From assembly GCA_026195255.1 (NCBI GenBank), contig JAPHSS010000002.1, positions 62,001-126,000 of the forward strand: DNA of 64,000 nucleotides. The letters are read 5' to 3'. Positions 45,167 to 54,147 of the stretch are shown here, in pieces. The notes beneath the pieces were generated by a model. That model saw only the letters and a program-made list of their open reading frames with translations, made no database searches and was not told where the DNA came from. Each line of letters starts with the position of its first letter. The stretch's first letter is position 1. This stretch comes from Gammaproteobacteria bacterium. GTDB lineage: Bacteria > Pseudomonadota > Gammaproteobacteria > SZUA-229. Made by a program: the position numbers and the translations under genes.

Positions 45167-45185
45167 CTCAGTGTCTCTGTGGCAA
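45167..45185 (+). repeat. Single end of the CTCTGTGGC repeat family
   Basis: CTCAGTGTCTCTGTGGCAA, 45 bp before hisC. It resembles the right arms at 9448, 12317 and 63103. No matching left arm is visible nearby, so it is a solo end or remnant. Confidence 0.4.
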
Positions 45186-45230
45186 TGTTTTTGTGTTATT
45201 ATTCGTCTGCAGAAATTTTAGAGTGAAATC

Positions 45231-46328
45231 ATGCCAGATATAAGAAAAAATTTAATTCGCGAAGAGATACAGGCGTTAAATGCTTATCATGTTCCTGATC
45301 CGGGAACTATGATTAAGCTGGATGCAATGGAAAACCCATATCATATGCCAGAGGCTATGATGGATGAATGGTTAGGGTTCATTAAACATGCAGAAATAAA
45401 CCGCTACCCTGATCCCGCAGCAACTAAACTTTCTGCCGTTCTTAAAACGTACATGGGGGTGCCGGATAATAATTCAAGTGTCAATGGGTGCGTGAATTCA
45501 ATTATTCTCGGGAACGGTTCGGATGAATTAATTCAAATTATGGCCATGGCTGTCACCAAAGCCGGGCGCAAGATTCTTGCACCTGAACCGGGCTTTGTTA
45601 TGTATAACATGATTGCCACTTTTACTGGTTTAGAGTATCTAGGGGTGCCCCTGAATGAAGATTTTTCATTAGATATGCCGCTTATGCTCGATGCAATTAA
45701 AACCCATCAGCCGGCTTTGATTTTTCTGGCTTACCCAAACAACCCAACCGGCAATTTATTTGCGGATAGTGATATTGAACAAATATTAAATGCAGCCGAA
45801 GGTCTGGTTGTGGTTGATGAGGCTTATCATCCATTTGCCTGCTGCAGTTTTATGCCGCGATTAGGTGAGTTTGATAACTTGCTGGTGATGCGCACAGTTT
45901 CTAAAATGGGATTAGCCGGGTTACGTCTGGGATTGTTAGCGGGGCCTGAAAAGTTGATTTCAGAATTTGATAAAATTCGTTTGCCTTATAATATAAATAT
46001 ACTAACTCAGCTTACCGCAGAGTTTGCACTCAAACATGCAGAGGTGTTCGAACAACAGGCGGCAAAAATTAGAGAGCAGCGTGAATGGTTATTTAGTGCA
46101 TTAAGTTCTTTCTCGCAGTTTGAGGTTTTTCCCAGTCGCGCTAACTTTATTTTGTTAAGAGTTCTGCAAGGTGATGCTTCACTTATATTTGAAGGCTTGA
46201 AAAAACGCGGTGTATTAATTAAAAACTCACATTCTGCCGGTGGCGTATTAACGCAATGTTTACGTATTACAGTAGGCAAACCTGAAGAGAATAAGTTATT
46301 AATTGGCGCGCTTAAAGAATGCCTCTAA
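45231..46328 (+). CDS. hisC: Histidinol-phosphate aminotransferase HisC
   Basis: PLP transaminase making histidinol phosphate from imidazole acetol phosphate. 365 residues, fold type I. Motifs: LDAMENPYHMPEAM, GNGSDELIQI, YPNNPTGNLF, VVVDEAYHPF and the PLP lysine in RTVSKMGLAGLRLG. It is separated from hisG-hisD by the repeat/hsp20 insertion of ~1.4 kb, whereas these genes are contiguous in pseudomonads. Confidence 0.95.
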   Translation: MPDIRKNLIREEIQALNAYHVPDPGTMIKLDAMENPYHMPEAMMDEWLGFIKHAEINRYPDPAATKLSAVLKTYMGVPDNNSSVNGCVNSIILGNGSDELIQIMAMAVTKAGRKILAPEPGFVMYNMIATFTGLEYLGVPLNEDFSLDMPLMLDAIKTHQPALIFLAYPNNPTGNLFADSDIEQILNAAEGLVVVDEAYHPFACCSFMPRLGEFDNLLVMRTVSKMGLAGLRLGLLAGPEKLISEFDKIRLPYNINILTQLTAEFALKHAEVFEQQAAKIREQREWLFSALSSFSQFEVFPSRANFILLRVLQGDASLIFEGLKKRGVLIKNSHSAGGVLTQCLRITVGKPEENKLLIGALKECL

Positions 46329-46370
46329 TTTAACATCAGTCATACGGTTATCGCATGACTGACTTTAGAT

Positions 46371-47465
46371 TTACTCTTTTGGTCTTTGTTCTAAAATGGC
46401 CTGTGTCACAAAACTTTGGCGTTCACGAATTCCGCTTATCTGAATTTTGTCACCAGGTCTACCATCAGCTATGGCATTTAAAACGTCACGGGTATCGCGA
46501 ATAATGTTTTTATCAATGTGCGTGATAATGTCTCCCACTCTTACTCCCGCCATTTCTGCAGGGCCGCGATCGAATACATCGGTTATTAAAACGCCCTGAA
46601 TATCAGGTAAACCAATACGTTGTAACATTTGTTTGTTTAAGTCTACGCCTTCTACGCCTAACCAGCCGCGAATAACTTCACCATGCTCTATTATTTGTTG
46701 TACTACATCCGTCACCAGGTTGATAGGTATAGCAAAACTTATACCGAGGTAATTTCCTGTTTGGCTATATATAGCTGAGTTGATGCCGAGAATTTCTCCC
46801 TGGGTATTAATCAATGCACCACCTGAGTTCCCTCTATTTATTGCCGCATCGGTTTGTATGAAATTTTCATAAGTATTTAAGCCGACTCTATCGCGTCCTG
46901 TTGCGCTGATTATGCCCTGAGTAACGGTCTGACCAATTCCGAAGGGGTTGCCTATTGCAAGTACGATATCACCCACTTGTGTTTTATTGCTGTCGGCAAT
47001 GGTTACTGCTGGCAACTGTTTTAATTGCGTGCTGATAACGGCGATATCTGTGCCTGGGTCTAAACCGATTATTTGTGCTTCTAACTTGCGCCCATCATGC
47101 AGAACGACTTCAATTCTTTGTGCGCCCTCTACAACATGATTGTTGGTTACGATGTAACCTTTTGAGCTAATGATAACGCCGGAGCCCTTGTTGGGTCTTA
47201 TTTTAGATTTTACTTTATCTTTTCGTGAGGAGGACTGGTTCTCCGGTAATAAGTTTTGTTTTTCTTTTACCAGGTGGTATGCGTTTATACTCACTACCGA
47301 GATTGAAGCTTTATTTACAGCATCGGCATAACTATGAGGATTCTTTTTTGGTGGACTGCTTAAACTGTCAATATCAAGAGTAGAAAACGCAATAATACCG
47401 CCGCCTATTAACAGCCCAATAACGGCCCAGCCTAAAAGAAAACGTGTAGAATGTGATTTATTCAT
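46371..47465 (-). CDS. DegS/AlgW-like periplasmic serine protease
   Basis: Membrane-anchored HtrA protease, the class that starts sigma-E activation by cutting RseA/MucA after sensing misfolded porins. 364 residues: one N-terminal TM helix (about 9-27), trypsin-like domain with catalytic His110 (TNNHVV), Asp140 (GTDIAVI) and Ser214 (RGNSGGAL), then one PDZ domain (about 265-355, GVLITDVFDRGPAEMAGVRVGDIITHI). A single PDZ and TM anchor favour DegS/AlgW over DegP. Its position next to hisC matches algW. Confidence 0.92.
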   Translation of the reverse strand: MNKSHSTRFLLGWAVIGLLIGGGIIAFSTLDIDSLSSPPKKNPHSYADAVNKASISVVSINAYHLVKEKQNLLPENQSSSRKDKVKSKIRPNKGSGVIISSKGYIVTNNHVVEGAQRIEVVLHDGRKLEAQIIGLDPGTDIAVISTQLKQLPAVTIADSNKTQVGDIVLAIGNPFGIGQTVTQGIISATGRDRVGLNTYENFIQTDAAINRGNSGGALINTQGEILGINSAIYSQTGNYLGISFAIPINLVTDVVQQIIEHGEVIRGWLGVEGVDLNKQMLQRIGLPDIQGVLITDVFDRGPAEMAGVRVGDIITHIDKNIIRDTRDVLNAIADGRPGDKIQISGIRERQSFVTQAILEQRPKE

Positions 47466-47518
47466 ATTTTAAAAAAATTCCAGTTAAATTTTTTCGAGTT
47501 TTTATCCGAGGAACGTAA

Positions 47519-48280
47519 ATGACGCAACTTAATACAATTGTAGAGTATTGTAATGACCTGTTACGAATTAATGAGTTCAAAGATTATTGCCCAAATGGTC
47601 TACAGGTTGAAGGAGTTAATGAGGTAAGTCGAATTATTTGTGGTGTTACTGCCTGTCAGGCTTTGATCGAATCAGCAATTGAGAAGCGCGCTGATATACT
47701 TCTAGTGCATCACGGTTACTTCTGGAAAAATGAAAATGCCGTGATTACGGGAATTAAGCGTAAGCGAATTCAACGTTTACTTGAACATGATATAAGTTTG
47801 CTGGCTTACCACCTGCCGCTGGATGCCCACCCCGAGGTAGGCAACAATAAAACCCTGGCAGATGTTTTAGGTATTAAAATTAATGGCTGTGTTGAGCAGG
47901 GCGACTCAAAAGGCTTATTATGGAATGGTGAGTTGCAATCGGCGGTTAATGCAAATGATTTATCAAGCCTCATTGAAAGCCGTTTGCATCGTAAACCTTT
48001 GCATCTGAAGGATTTCTCAGATAAAAAGATTAAAACCATTGGCTGGTGTACAGGTGGGGCGCAGCATTATATAGAAGACGCTGCAGCGATGGGTTTAGAT
48101 GCGTTTATTAGTGGTGAAGTATCAGAGCAGACGTTTCATTTGGCTAAAGAGCTCGATATACATTATTTTGCTGCCGGACATCATGCAACAGAGTCATATG
48201 GGGTACAGGCATTAGCTGAACATTTATCATCAAAATTTACTATCAGTAGTGAATTTGTGGATATACCTAACCCTGTATAA
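47519..48280 (+). CDS. Nif3-like dinuclear metal-centre protein (YbgI family)
   Basis: 253 residues. The family's metal ligands are visible: LLVHHGYFWK (two His), AYHLPLDAHPEVGNN, and near the end AAGHHATESYG. Forms hexameric toroids with a dinuclear site; the cellular reaction is unknown, although some members are annotated as GTP cyclohydrolase I type 2. GAGGAA precedes the ATG. Transcribed divergently from the DegS-like gene. Confidence 0.92.
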   Translation: MTQLNTIVEYCNDLLRINEFKDYCPNGLQVEGVNEVSRIICGVTACQALIESAIEKRADILLVHHGYFWKNENAVITGIKRKRIQRLLEHDISLLAYHLPLDAHPEVGNNKTLADVLGIKINGCVEQGDSKGLLWNGELQSAVNANDLSSLIESRLHRKPLHLKDFSDKKIKTIGWCTGGAQHYIEDAAAMGLDAFISGEVSEQTFHLAKELDIHYFAAGHHATESYGVQALAEHLSSKFTISSEFVDIPNPV

Positions 48281-48546
48281 GTGCTGATATTTTAGAGTGC
48301 TCTGAATTTAGTCCTTAAGAGATGTAATACCTTGCTTTACTAATTGAGTTAACTTATTGATATACATCATTTTTATGATTTAGCCCTTGGATAAAATCAG
48401 TAAATGAAGTATGATACTGCGGCAAATTTTTCGTGCCCCCACTTAGCTATTATAAGGTCAAGGGAGGGCGTAATTTAATACTGTTTTTTGACTATAGATG
48501 GGTCAGAAAACTGAATTTCAATCAAATTAGTCTAAGAGAGGTACTC

Positions 48547-49143
48547 ATGACTACAGACGGCGCAGATTTAGCCAAACGCCGCTTTCTGACAAACACCACT
48601 GCTGTAATTGGTGCTGTTGGAGCTGGTTTTGTAGCTGTACCCTTCCTTTCTTCCTGGGCTCCAAGTGAGCGCGCCAAAACTGCAGGCGCGCCTGTAGAAG
48701 TGGATATCAGCAAGTTAGTTGAAGGTCAATTGTTAACAGTTGAATGGCGTGGTAAGCCAGTATGGATAATCAAACGTACCGAGCAAAATTTGAGTGACCT
48801 GCCTACATTAGATGATGCGCTTCGTGATCCTGCATCTGAGAATGATCAGCAGCCAACTTATGCACAGAATGCAACACGTTCGATTAAACCTCATGTTGCT
48901 GTTATGGTTGGAATTTGTACTCACCTGGGTTGTTCTCCAACCTACCGTCCTGAAATGGGTGCGGCTGATTTAGGTGGTGCTGACTGGAAAGGCGGTTTCT
49001 TCTGCCCATGTCATGGTTCTACATTTGATCTGGCAGGTCGTGTTTATTCAGGCGTACCTGCGCCACTTAATCTTGAAATACCGCCTCACTTCTATAAGAG
49101 TGAGCGTACAATTCTGATTGGTGAAGATGGAGGAGCGGCATAA
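48547..49143 (+). CDS. petA: Ubiquinol-cytochrome c reductase Rieske iron-sulfur subunit
   Basis: Rieske subunit of the bc1 complex. 198 residues from ATG 48547, where AGAGAGGT precedes; the longer frame from 48433 is upstream noise. Twin-arginine signal-anchor AKRRFLTNTTAVIGAVGAGF, then the 2Fe-2S domain with CTHLGC and CPCHGS. First gene of petABC; overlaps petB by one base (TAATG). The ribosomal rplM-rpsI pair that often stands just upstream is absent. Confidence 0.96.
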   Translation: MTTDGADLAKRRFLTNTTAVIGAVGAGFVAVPFLSSWAPSERAKTAGAPVEVDISKLVEGQLLTVEWRGKPVWIIKRTEQNLSDLPTLDDALRDPASENDQQPTYAQNATRSIKPHVAVMVGICTHLGCSPTYRPEMGAADLGGADWKGGFFCPCHGSTFDLAGRVYSGVPAPLNLEIPPHFYKSERTILIGEDGGAA

Positions 49144-50357
49144 TGTTTAAAAGTTTAATGACCTGGGTTGATGATCGCTTCCCGGCCACAAAAATGTGGA
49201 ATGAGCATCTTGCTGAATACTATGCACCAAAAAACTTTAACTTTTGGTACTTCTTCGGTTCACTTGCATTACTAGTATTAGTTATCCAGATTATATCGGG
49301 TATTTTTCTAACAATGCATTACAAGCCAGACGGCGCTATGGCGTTTGCTTCTGTAGAATACATCATGCGTGATGTACCTTACGGCTGGTTAATTCGTTAC
49401 ATCCACTCTACGGGTGCAACTGCCTTCTTCGTTGTGGTTTACTTACATATGTTCCGTGGTTTGATGTACGGCTCATTTAAGAAACCCCGAGAGTTAGTCT
49501 GGCTTTTCGGTATGTTTATCTACCTTGCCTTGATGGCTGAAGCATTCATGGGTTATCTGCTGCCCTGGGGTCAGATGTCTTTCTGGGGTGCACAGGTAAT
49601 TATTTCATTGTTTGGTGCCTTACCAATTATCGGTGAGCCATTAACACTGTGGATTCGTGGTGACTTCGTTATATCCGATGCTACGTTAAATCGTTTCTTC
49701 GCATTACACGTTATCGCATTGCCAATCGTCTTGTTAGGTCTGGTTGTGGCGCACATCATCGCATTACATGAAGTGGGTTCAAATAATCCTGAAGGCGTTG
49801 AAATTAAGAAACACAAAGATGAAAATGGTATTCCTTTAGACGGTATTCCTTTCCATCCATACTATTCTGTTAAAGATATAGTGGGCGTCATTGTATTTTT
49901 GATGTTCTTTAGTCTGGTTCTGTTCTTTGCACCAGAAGGTGGCGGTTACTTATTAGAGCACGCTAACTTTATTCCTTCTGATCCATTGAAAACGCCTGAG
50001 CATATTGCACCGGTTTGGTATTTCACACCGTTCTACGCAATTTTACGTGCGGTACCTGATAAATTAATGGGTGTTATTGCAATGGGTGCGGCAATTGTTG
50101 TGTTATTCCTGTTGCCCTGGATTGATCAGTGTAAGGTTAAATCGGTTCGTTACCGTGGTCTAAGTTTTAAGATCTTACTGACTGTATTCATAATTTCATT
50201 TATCGCTCTAGGTCGTTTAGGTATGTTGCCTGCAACACCTTTCTTAACCCTGTTATCGCAAATTTTTAGTGTTTTGTACTTTGGTTTCTTCATTGCCCTG
50301 TACTTCACATCTAAGAACGAAAAAACGAAACCTGTACCAGAGAGGATCACGAAATGA
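49143..50357 (+). CDS. petB: Cytochrome b of the bc1 complex
   Basis: 404 residues, eight TM helices. Haem ligands in the first half are seen as RYIHSTGATAFFVVVYLHMFR and the paired FALHVIALPIVLLGLVVAHI; the Qo-site PEW-like motif is present as PVWYFTPFYAILRAVPDK. Oxidises ubiquinol at the Qo site and reduces quinone at Qi. Overlaps petC by 4 nt (ATGA). Confidence 0.97.
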   Translation: MFKSLMTWVDDRFPATKMWNEHLAEYYAPKNFNFWYFFGSLALLVLVIQIISGIFLTMHYKPDGAMAFASVEYIMRDVPYGWLIRYIHSTGATAFFVVVYLHMFRGLMYGSFKKPRELVWLFGMFIYLALMAEAFMGYLLPWGQMSFWGAQVIISLFGALPIIGEPLTLWIRGDFVISDATLNRFFALHVIALPIVLLGLVVAHIIALHEVGSNNPEGVEIKKHKDENGIPLDGIPFHPYYSVKDIVGVIVFLMFFSLVLFFAPEGGGYLLEHANFIPSDPLKTPEHIAPVWYFTPFYAILRAVPDKLMGVIAMGAAIVVLFLLPWIDQCKVKSVRYRGLSFKILLTVFIISFIALGRLGMLPATPFLTLLSQIFSVLYFGFFIALYFTSKNEKTKPVPERITK

Positions 50358-51121
50358 GAAATTTACCAAGTGTAATCCTGCTTTCAATAGTATTGGGTTT
50401 TTCAGGCTCAGTTATGGCAGCTGGCGGCAACGTCCATCTTGATAAAGCGCCTGGCGACCTAACCGATACAGAGTCATTGAAGCGTGGCGCACAGGCTTTT
50501 GCAGATAACTGCTTAAGCTGTCATGCTGCCGACTACATGCGTTATAATCGCATTGGTCGCGACCTTGGCTGGACTGATCTTGAAGTAACTGAAAAATTAA
50601 TTAACACACGTGGCGCGGATGGTGAAAAAACCAAAGTGGGTGAGTTAATGAAAATTGCAATGGACAATGACTATTCAAGTGTTGCCTTTGGCACAAAGAT
50701 TCCCGGTTTAACGGTAACTGCTCGTGCTAAAGGTGCTGACTGGTTGTATACCTATTTACGTACTTTCTATCTAGATGATTCACGTCCTACAGGCATGAAT
50801 AATCTGGCGTTTGCTGATGTTGGTATGCCTCACGTGTTATGGGAAAAGCAGGGTTTACAAAAAGCTATTTTCAAAACAGAAAAAGGCGAAGACGGCAACG
50901 ATAAGCATATATTTGAGAAGATGGAAATAGTACAAGCTGGTACTATGTCTGTTGAAGAGTATGATGCTTATGTTGGCGATCTGGTTAACTTCATGGTTTA
51001 CATGGGTGAACCAATGCAGCTAGAGCGTAAGAGTCTTGGAATCAAGGTGCTTATCTTCCTGTTCATCTTCGCTATTGTTGCTTACATGCTGAAGAAAGAA
51101 TACTGGAAAGACGTTCACTAA
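50354..51121 (+). CDS. petC: Cytochrome c1 of the bc1 complex
   Basis: 255 residues. Signal peptide ending VMAAG (about residue 22-24), haem c motif CLSCH (53-57), and a C-terminal TM helix (VLIFLFIFAIVAYML, about 233-247) that anchors the periplasmic domain. The family block ADWLYTYLRTFYLDDSRPTGMNNLAF is clear. Passes electrons to a soluble or membrane cytochrome c. Confidence 0.96.
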   Translation: MRNLPSVILLSIVLGFSGSVMAAGGNVHLDKAPGDLTDTESLKRGAQAFADNCLSCHAADYMRYNRIGRDLGWTDLEVTEKLINTRGADGEKTKVGELMKIAMDNDYSSVAFGTKIPGLTVTARAKGADWLYTYLRTFYLDDSRPTGMNNLAFADVGMPHVLWEKQGLQKAIFKTEKGEDGNDKHIFEKMEIVQAGTMSVEEYDAYVGDLVNFMVYMGEPMQLERKSLGIKVLIFLFIFAIVAYMLKKEYWKDVH

Positions 51122-51127
51122 AAAATA

Positions 51128-51231
51128 GTCGTAAATCGTAAGTCGTAAGTCATAAGTTTAAAGCGGGGCAGTATTGCCACTTTTGCTTTTTACTTGGGCT
51201 TGCGACTTCTGACTTCTGACTTATAAGTTTT
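51128..51231. repeat. Inverted arrays of AAGTC heptamers between petC and sspA
   Basis: The left array CGTAAATCGTAAGTCGTAAG (from 51130) followed by TCATAAG has 7-bp periods; the right array (51200-51231) reads TGCGACTTCTGACTTCTGAC then TTATAAG, the inverse. Between them GGCAGTATTGCC is a small dyad. The arms can pair in several registers. This kind of sequence is seen between genes of many bacteria. Confidence 0.55.
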
Positions 51232-51248
51232 TATCGAGGTTTAAAATT

Positions 51249-51881
51249 ATGGCGTCTAATACACTCGCCAATCGCAGATCGGTTATGAATCTGTTTACAT
51301 CACCATCTTGTCCTTACTGTCATCTTGCGCGTATCGTCCTGGCGGAGAAAGACATTACTTTTGAAGCAATTGATGTTGATATAAATAATCCGCCAGAAGA
51401 TTTATCAGAACTGAATCCATACAACACTGTGCCAACATTAATAGATCGTGATCTGGTGCTTTATGATTCGCGCGTTATTGTTGAGTATTTAGATGAGCGT
51501 TTTCCGCATCCGCCTTTGATGCCGGTTGACCCTGTTTCTCGCGCAAAAACGCGTTTAGCTTTACACCGTGTTGAAAAAGACTGGTTTCCACTGATGAATG
51601 ATATTTTGACAAAGGGTGAAAAAACGGCTGCAAAAGCACGTAAGATGTTGCGTGAAAGCATTATTTCATCGAATGAACTGTTTAAAGTGTTGCCATTTTT
51701 TCTAAGTGAAGATTATAGTCTTGTTGATGTGACTATCGCGCCTTTATTATGGCGTTTGCCTGTAATGGGTATTGAACTTCCTGAAGAGGCTAAATCAGTT
51801 ACCGATTATGCAGAGCGTATATTCGAGCGTGAAGCATTTCAGATAAGCCTGTCTGAGGCTGAACGAGAAATGCGTCTCTAG
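51249..51881 (+). CDS. sspA: Stringent starvation protein A
   Basis: Glutathione-S-transferase fold protein that binds RNA polymerase and alters promoter choice under stress. 210 residues. The thioredoxin-like N-domain has NLFTSPSCPYCHLARIVLAEKDI and NPYNTVPTLIDRDLVLYDSRVIVEYLDERFPHPPLMP, as in E. coli SspA. Followed 16 bp later by sspB, the normal pair. Confidence 0.94.
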   Translation: MASNTLANRRSVMNLFTSPSCPYCHLARIVLAEKDITFEAIDVDINNPPEDLSELNPYNTVPTLIDRDLVLYDSRVIVEYLDERFPHPPLMPVDPVSRAKTRLALHRVEKDWFPLMNDILTKGEKTAAKARKMLRESIISSNELFKVLPFFLSEDYSLVDVTIAPLLWRLPVMGIELPEEAKSVTDYAERIFEREAFQISLSEAEREMRL

Positions 51882-51902
51882 CGTTATTATTTTAGAGTGA
51901 AA

Positions 51903-52298
51903 ATGATGGAGAAAATGACATCCAGTCGTCCTTATCTAATAAGATCATTGTATCAATGGATTGTAGATAATGGTGTAACACCCTATGTATTAGTTGATGC
52001 ACTAGTTGATGGTGTGGATGTTCCAGAACAGCATATTCAGGACAATAAAATTGTTCTGAATATTGCACCAATGGCTGTTCAGGGTTTAACGCTGGGTGAT
52101 GATGCAATTAGTTTCAGTGCGCGCTTTAGTGGTAAATCGTTAAATCTTTTAGTGCCAACAGAAGCTGTATTGGCTATATATGCTAGAGAAAATGGTCAGG
52201 GCATGATGTTTAACGAAGAACCCGGTTCAACCACACCACCGGATGACACAACGCCACCTGACGACAAACCTAAACCTTCCCTGCGAGTTGTTAAATAG
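51903..52298 (+). CDS. sspB: ClpXP protease specificity-enhancing factor SspB
   Basis: Delivers ssrA-tagged proteins to ClpXP. 131 residues from ATG 51903; starts at 51897 (GTG), 51906 or 51915 are also possible, the last having GGAG just before it. The globular part RPYLIRSLYQWIVDNGVTPYVLVD and IVLNIAPMAVQGLTLGDDAISFSARF and AVLAIYAREN is typical. After a proline/aspartate-rich tether comes the C-terminal LRVVK, identical to the ClpX-docking tail of E. coli SspB. Confidence 0.95.
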   Translation: MMEKMTSSRPYLIRSLYQWIVDNGVTPYVLVDALVDGVDVPEQHIQDNKIVLNIAPMAVQGLTLGDDAISFSARFSGKSLNLLVPTEAVLAIYARENGQGMMFNEEPGSTTPPDDTTPPDDKPKPSLRVVK

Positions 52299-52301
52299 TT
52301 T

Positions 52302-52853
52302 TTATTCTTTAACCGGGCGTTTCTGTAGTTTTCTTTGTAATGTTCTTCTGTGCATTCCCAATGCCCTGGCGGTAGCTGAAACGTTTCCATTATTATCCAG
52401 TAATACTTTTTGTAGATGTTCCCATTCCAGGCGTTTTGGTGACAAGGGGTGCTCTGCAGGTGTAACAGATTCATTGGCAGAATCTTTATTAAAGCTGGCA
52501 ATTATTTCATCGGCATCAGCTGGTTTGGTCAGGTATTGTTTCGCTCCAAGTTTTATTGCCTGTACAGCAGTAGCAATACTGGCGTAACCGGTTAACATTA
52601 CGATGTTTATATGTGGATTTATTTCAACCAGGTTCTCTACAAGTAACAAGCCCGACTCTTCGCCAATTCTTAAGTCAACAACCGCATAAGCAGGTTTATG
52701 CAATTGTGCTAATTTTATAGCTTCAGCTGAATTTGTAGCCGTTAAAGCGCTGTAACCACGTCGTTCAATGGCATTATATAAAACAAGACAAAAAGTTTCA
52801 TCGTCATCGACTATAAGTATATCTATATCGGCGTTGGAGTTATCACTGGTCAT
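52302..52853 (-). CDS. regA: Redox response regulator RegA (PrrA/RoxR type)
   Basis: DNA-binding response regulator of the RegB/RegA global redox system. 183 residues: a receiver with LIVDDDETF, phospho-acceptor Asp in YAVVDLRIGEESGL and LTGYASIATAV, then a Fis-type helix-turn-helix at the end (NVSATARALGMHRRTLQRKLQKRPV) that closely follows the RegA HTH. Overlaps regB by 11 nt. Controls photosynthesis, respiration and nitrogen or carbon fixation genes in other proteobacteria; here it lies beside petABC-sspAB. Confidence 0.93.
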   Translation of the reverse strand: MTSDNSNADIDILIVDDDETFCLVLYNAIERRGYSALTATNSAEAIKLAQLHKPAYAVVDLRIGEESGLLLVENLVEINPHINIVMLTGYASIATAVQAIKLGAKQYLTKPADADEIIASFNKDSANESVTPAEHPLSPKRLEWEHLQKVLLDNNGNVSATARALGMHRRTLQRKLQKRPVKE

Positions 52854-54147
52854 TACGAACCTCAGTATTGCTTTGAGTTAGAGGTAAGATTACTTTAACA
52901 CTAGCGCCACCCTGTTGCCTGTTGGAAAGATAGATTTTCCCGCCAAGGCGTTCAATTGAAGCGTAAGCGAGAAATAAGCCTAACCCCAGGCCCTGGTCTT
53001 TACTTGTATAGGTTTGTTTGCCTGCATGTGTCTGTATCATTGAGTCAAGCCCCGCTCCATTGTCCATAACAGTGATTGTGATTTGCTCTTCCTGTTGTTC
53101 AACTATAAGAATAATTCTATCAGGTGATGCATCAGCGGCATTATTAAGAATATTAATAAGCGCTTGTGTCATGGTTTGTTCGGCTAGAATTTGAGCATTA
53201 ATGTTGTTTAAATCGCTGGTTAATTCGAGCTTAGTGGAAGGTCGTTGAAGTTGCCATTGTTCAATTATCTCTAAAATGTATTCCTGAACAGTTAACATTT
53301 TACCACCGGTTATGAGTTCTTCACCAGCAGATTGAGAAAGTGTAGTTAATGCAGATTTACAGCGATCGACCTGTTCACGAATTATTTTCAAATAGTCGCT
53401 AGACGATTCTAATTCTTTCATGTCCTGCATTTCTTTTACAATAATGGCAATAGTCGATAGAGGAGTGCCCAGTTCATGCGCTGTTCCTGCTGCGAGAGTA
53501 CCAAGCGCAACCAGTCGTTCGTCCCTTAATGCGTTTTCGCGAGCCTGTGCAAGATCATGGTCTCTATCGCGTAAACTATTAGCCATGCGTGCCACTACAT
53601 AAGCAACCAGAAAAGCAGTCACCATATAACCTAACCACATGCCTATAATATGTTCATGAAAACCTGAGTTCTGTGGCATCATGTGCATATCATGAGGTGA
53701 GTTATCCATGATGGGTTTATAGAAAAACATTAGCGAGGTGTAACCAAGCATGCTCAGCCCGGTGATAAGCCATATTGCTTTACCAGGAAGTAATGTCGCT
53801 GCAATAAATATCGGAACCAGATAAAACCAGCCAAATGGGTTGCTTGCACCACCTGTAAAATAAAGAACACTGGTAAAGGCGGCTACATCAATTATAAGTT
53901 GTAATGTGAGAATCTTATCTGTTATCGGTTTTTTGCGATATAACCACCATCCGGTCATTATATTAATAAATAACAGTGCGCCTAAGATGACAGATATTGA
54001 AAATATTGGTAGTGCAAGTTCATTAAATGATGCATAAATTATGAATAAAAATGCAGCAGTAATTAAAAAATTACGTAACATAAAAAGGCGATACAGATTA
54101 TGTGCCTGAGTATTTTTGTGTTCAAAAAAATGTGGGAATCGAATCAT
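52843..54147 (-). CDS. regB: Redox sensor histidine kinase RegB (PrrB/RoxS type)
   Basis: 434 residues, six predicted TM helices up to about 190. It has the quinone-binding heptapeptide GGASNPF (99-105), the H-box GTAHELGTPLS (His224) and the redox-active cysteine in QVDRCKSALTTLS (Cys263), the same layout as Rhodobacter RegB. HATPase motifs NILNNAADASP, DNGAGLD and GLGLGLFLA follow. Between TM helices a loop rich in His and Met (about 147-167, NSPHDMHMMPQNSGFHEH) is unusual. Kinase and regulator form one operon, regB first. Confidence 0.94.
   Translation of the reverse strand: MIRFPHFFEHKNTQAHNLYRLFMLRNFLITAAFLFIIYASFNELALPIFSISVILGALLFINIMTGWWLYRKKPITDKILTLQLIIDVAAFTSVLYFTGGASNPFGWFYLVPIFIAATLLPGKAIWLITGLSMLGYTSLMFFYKPIMDNSPHDMHMMPQNSGFHEHIIGMWLGYMVTAFLVAYVVARMANSLRDRDHDLAQARENALRDERLVALGTLAAGTAHELGTPLSTIAIIVKEMQDMKELESSSDYLKIIREQVDRCKSALTTLSQSAGEELITGGKMLTVQEYILEIIEQWQLQRPSTKLELTSDLNNINAQILAEQTMTQALINILNNAADASPDRIILIVEQQEEQITITVMDNGAGLDSMIQTHAGKQTYTSKDQGLGLGLFLAYASIERLGGKIYLSNRQQGGASVKVILPLTQSNTEVRNDQ

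Noticed and set aside
51128-51231. Heptamer arrays as a CRISPR or variable-number tandem repeat in a gene
   Set aside because: Units of 7 bp, no spacers, and wholly between petC and sspA.
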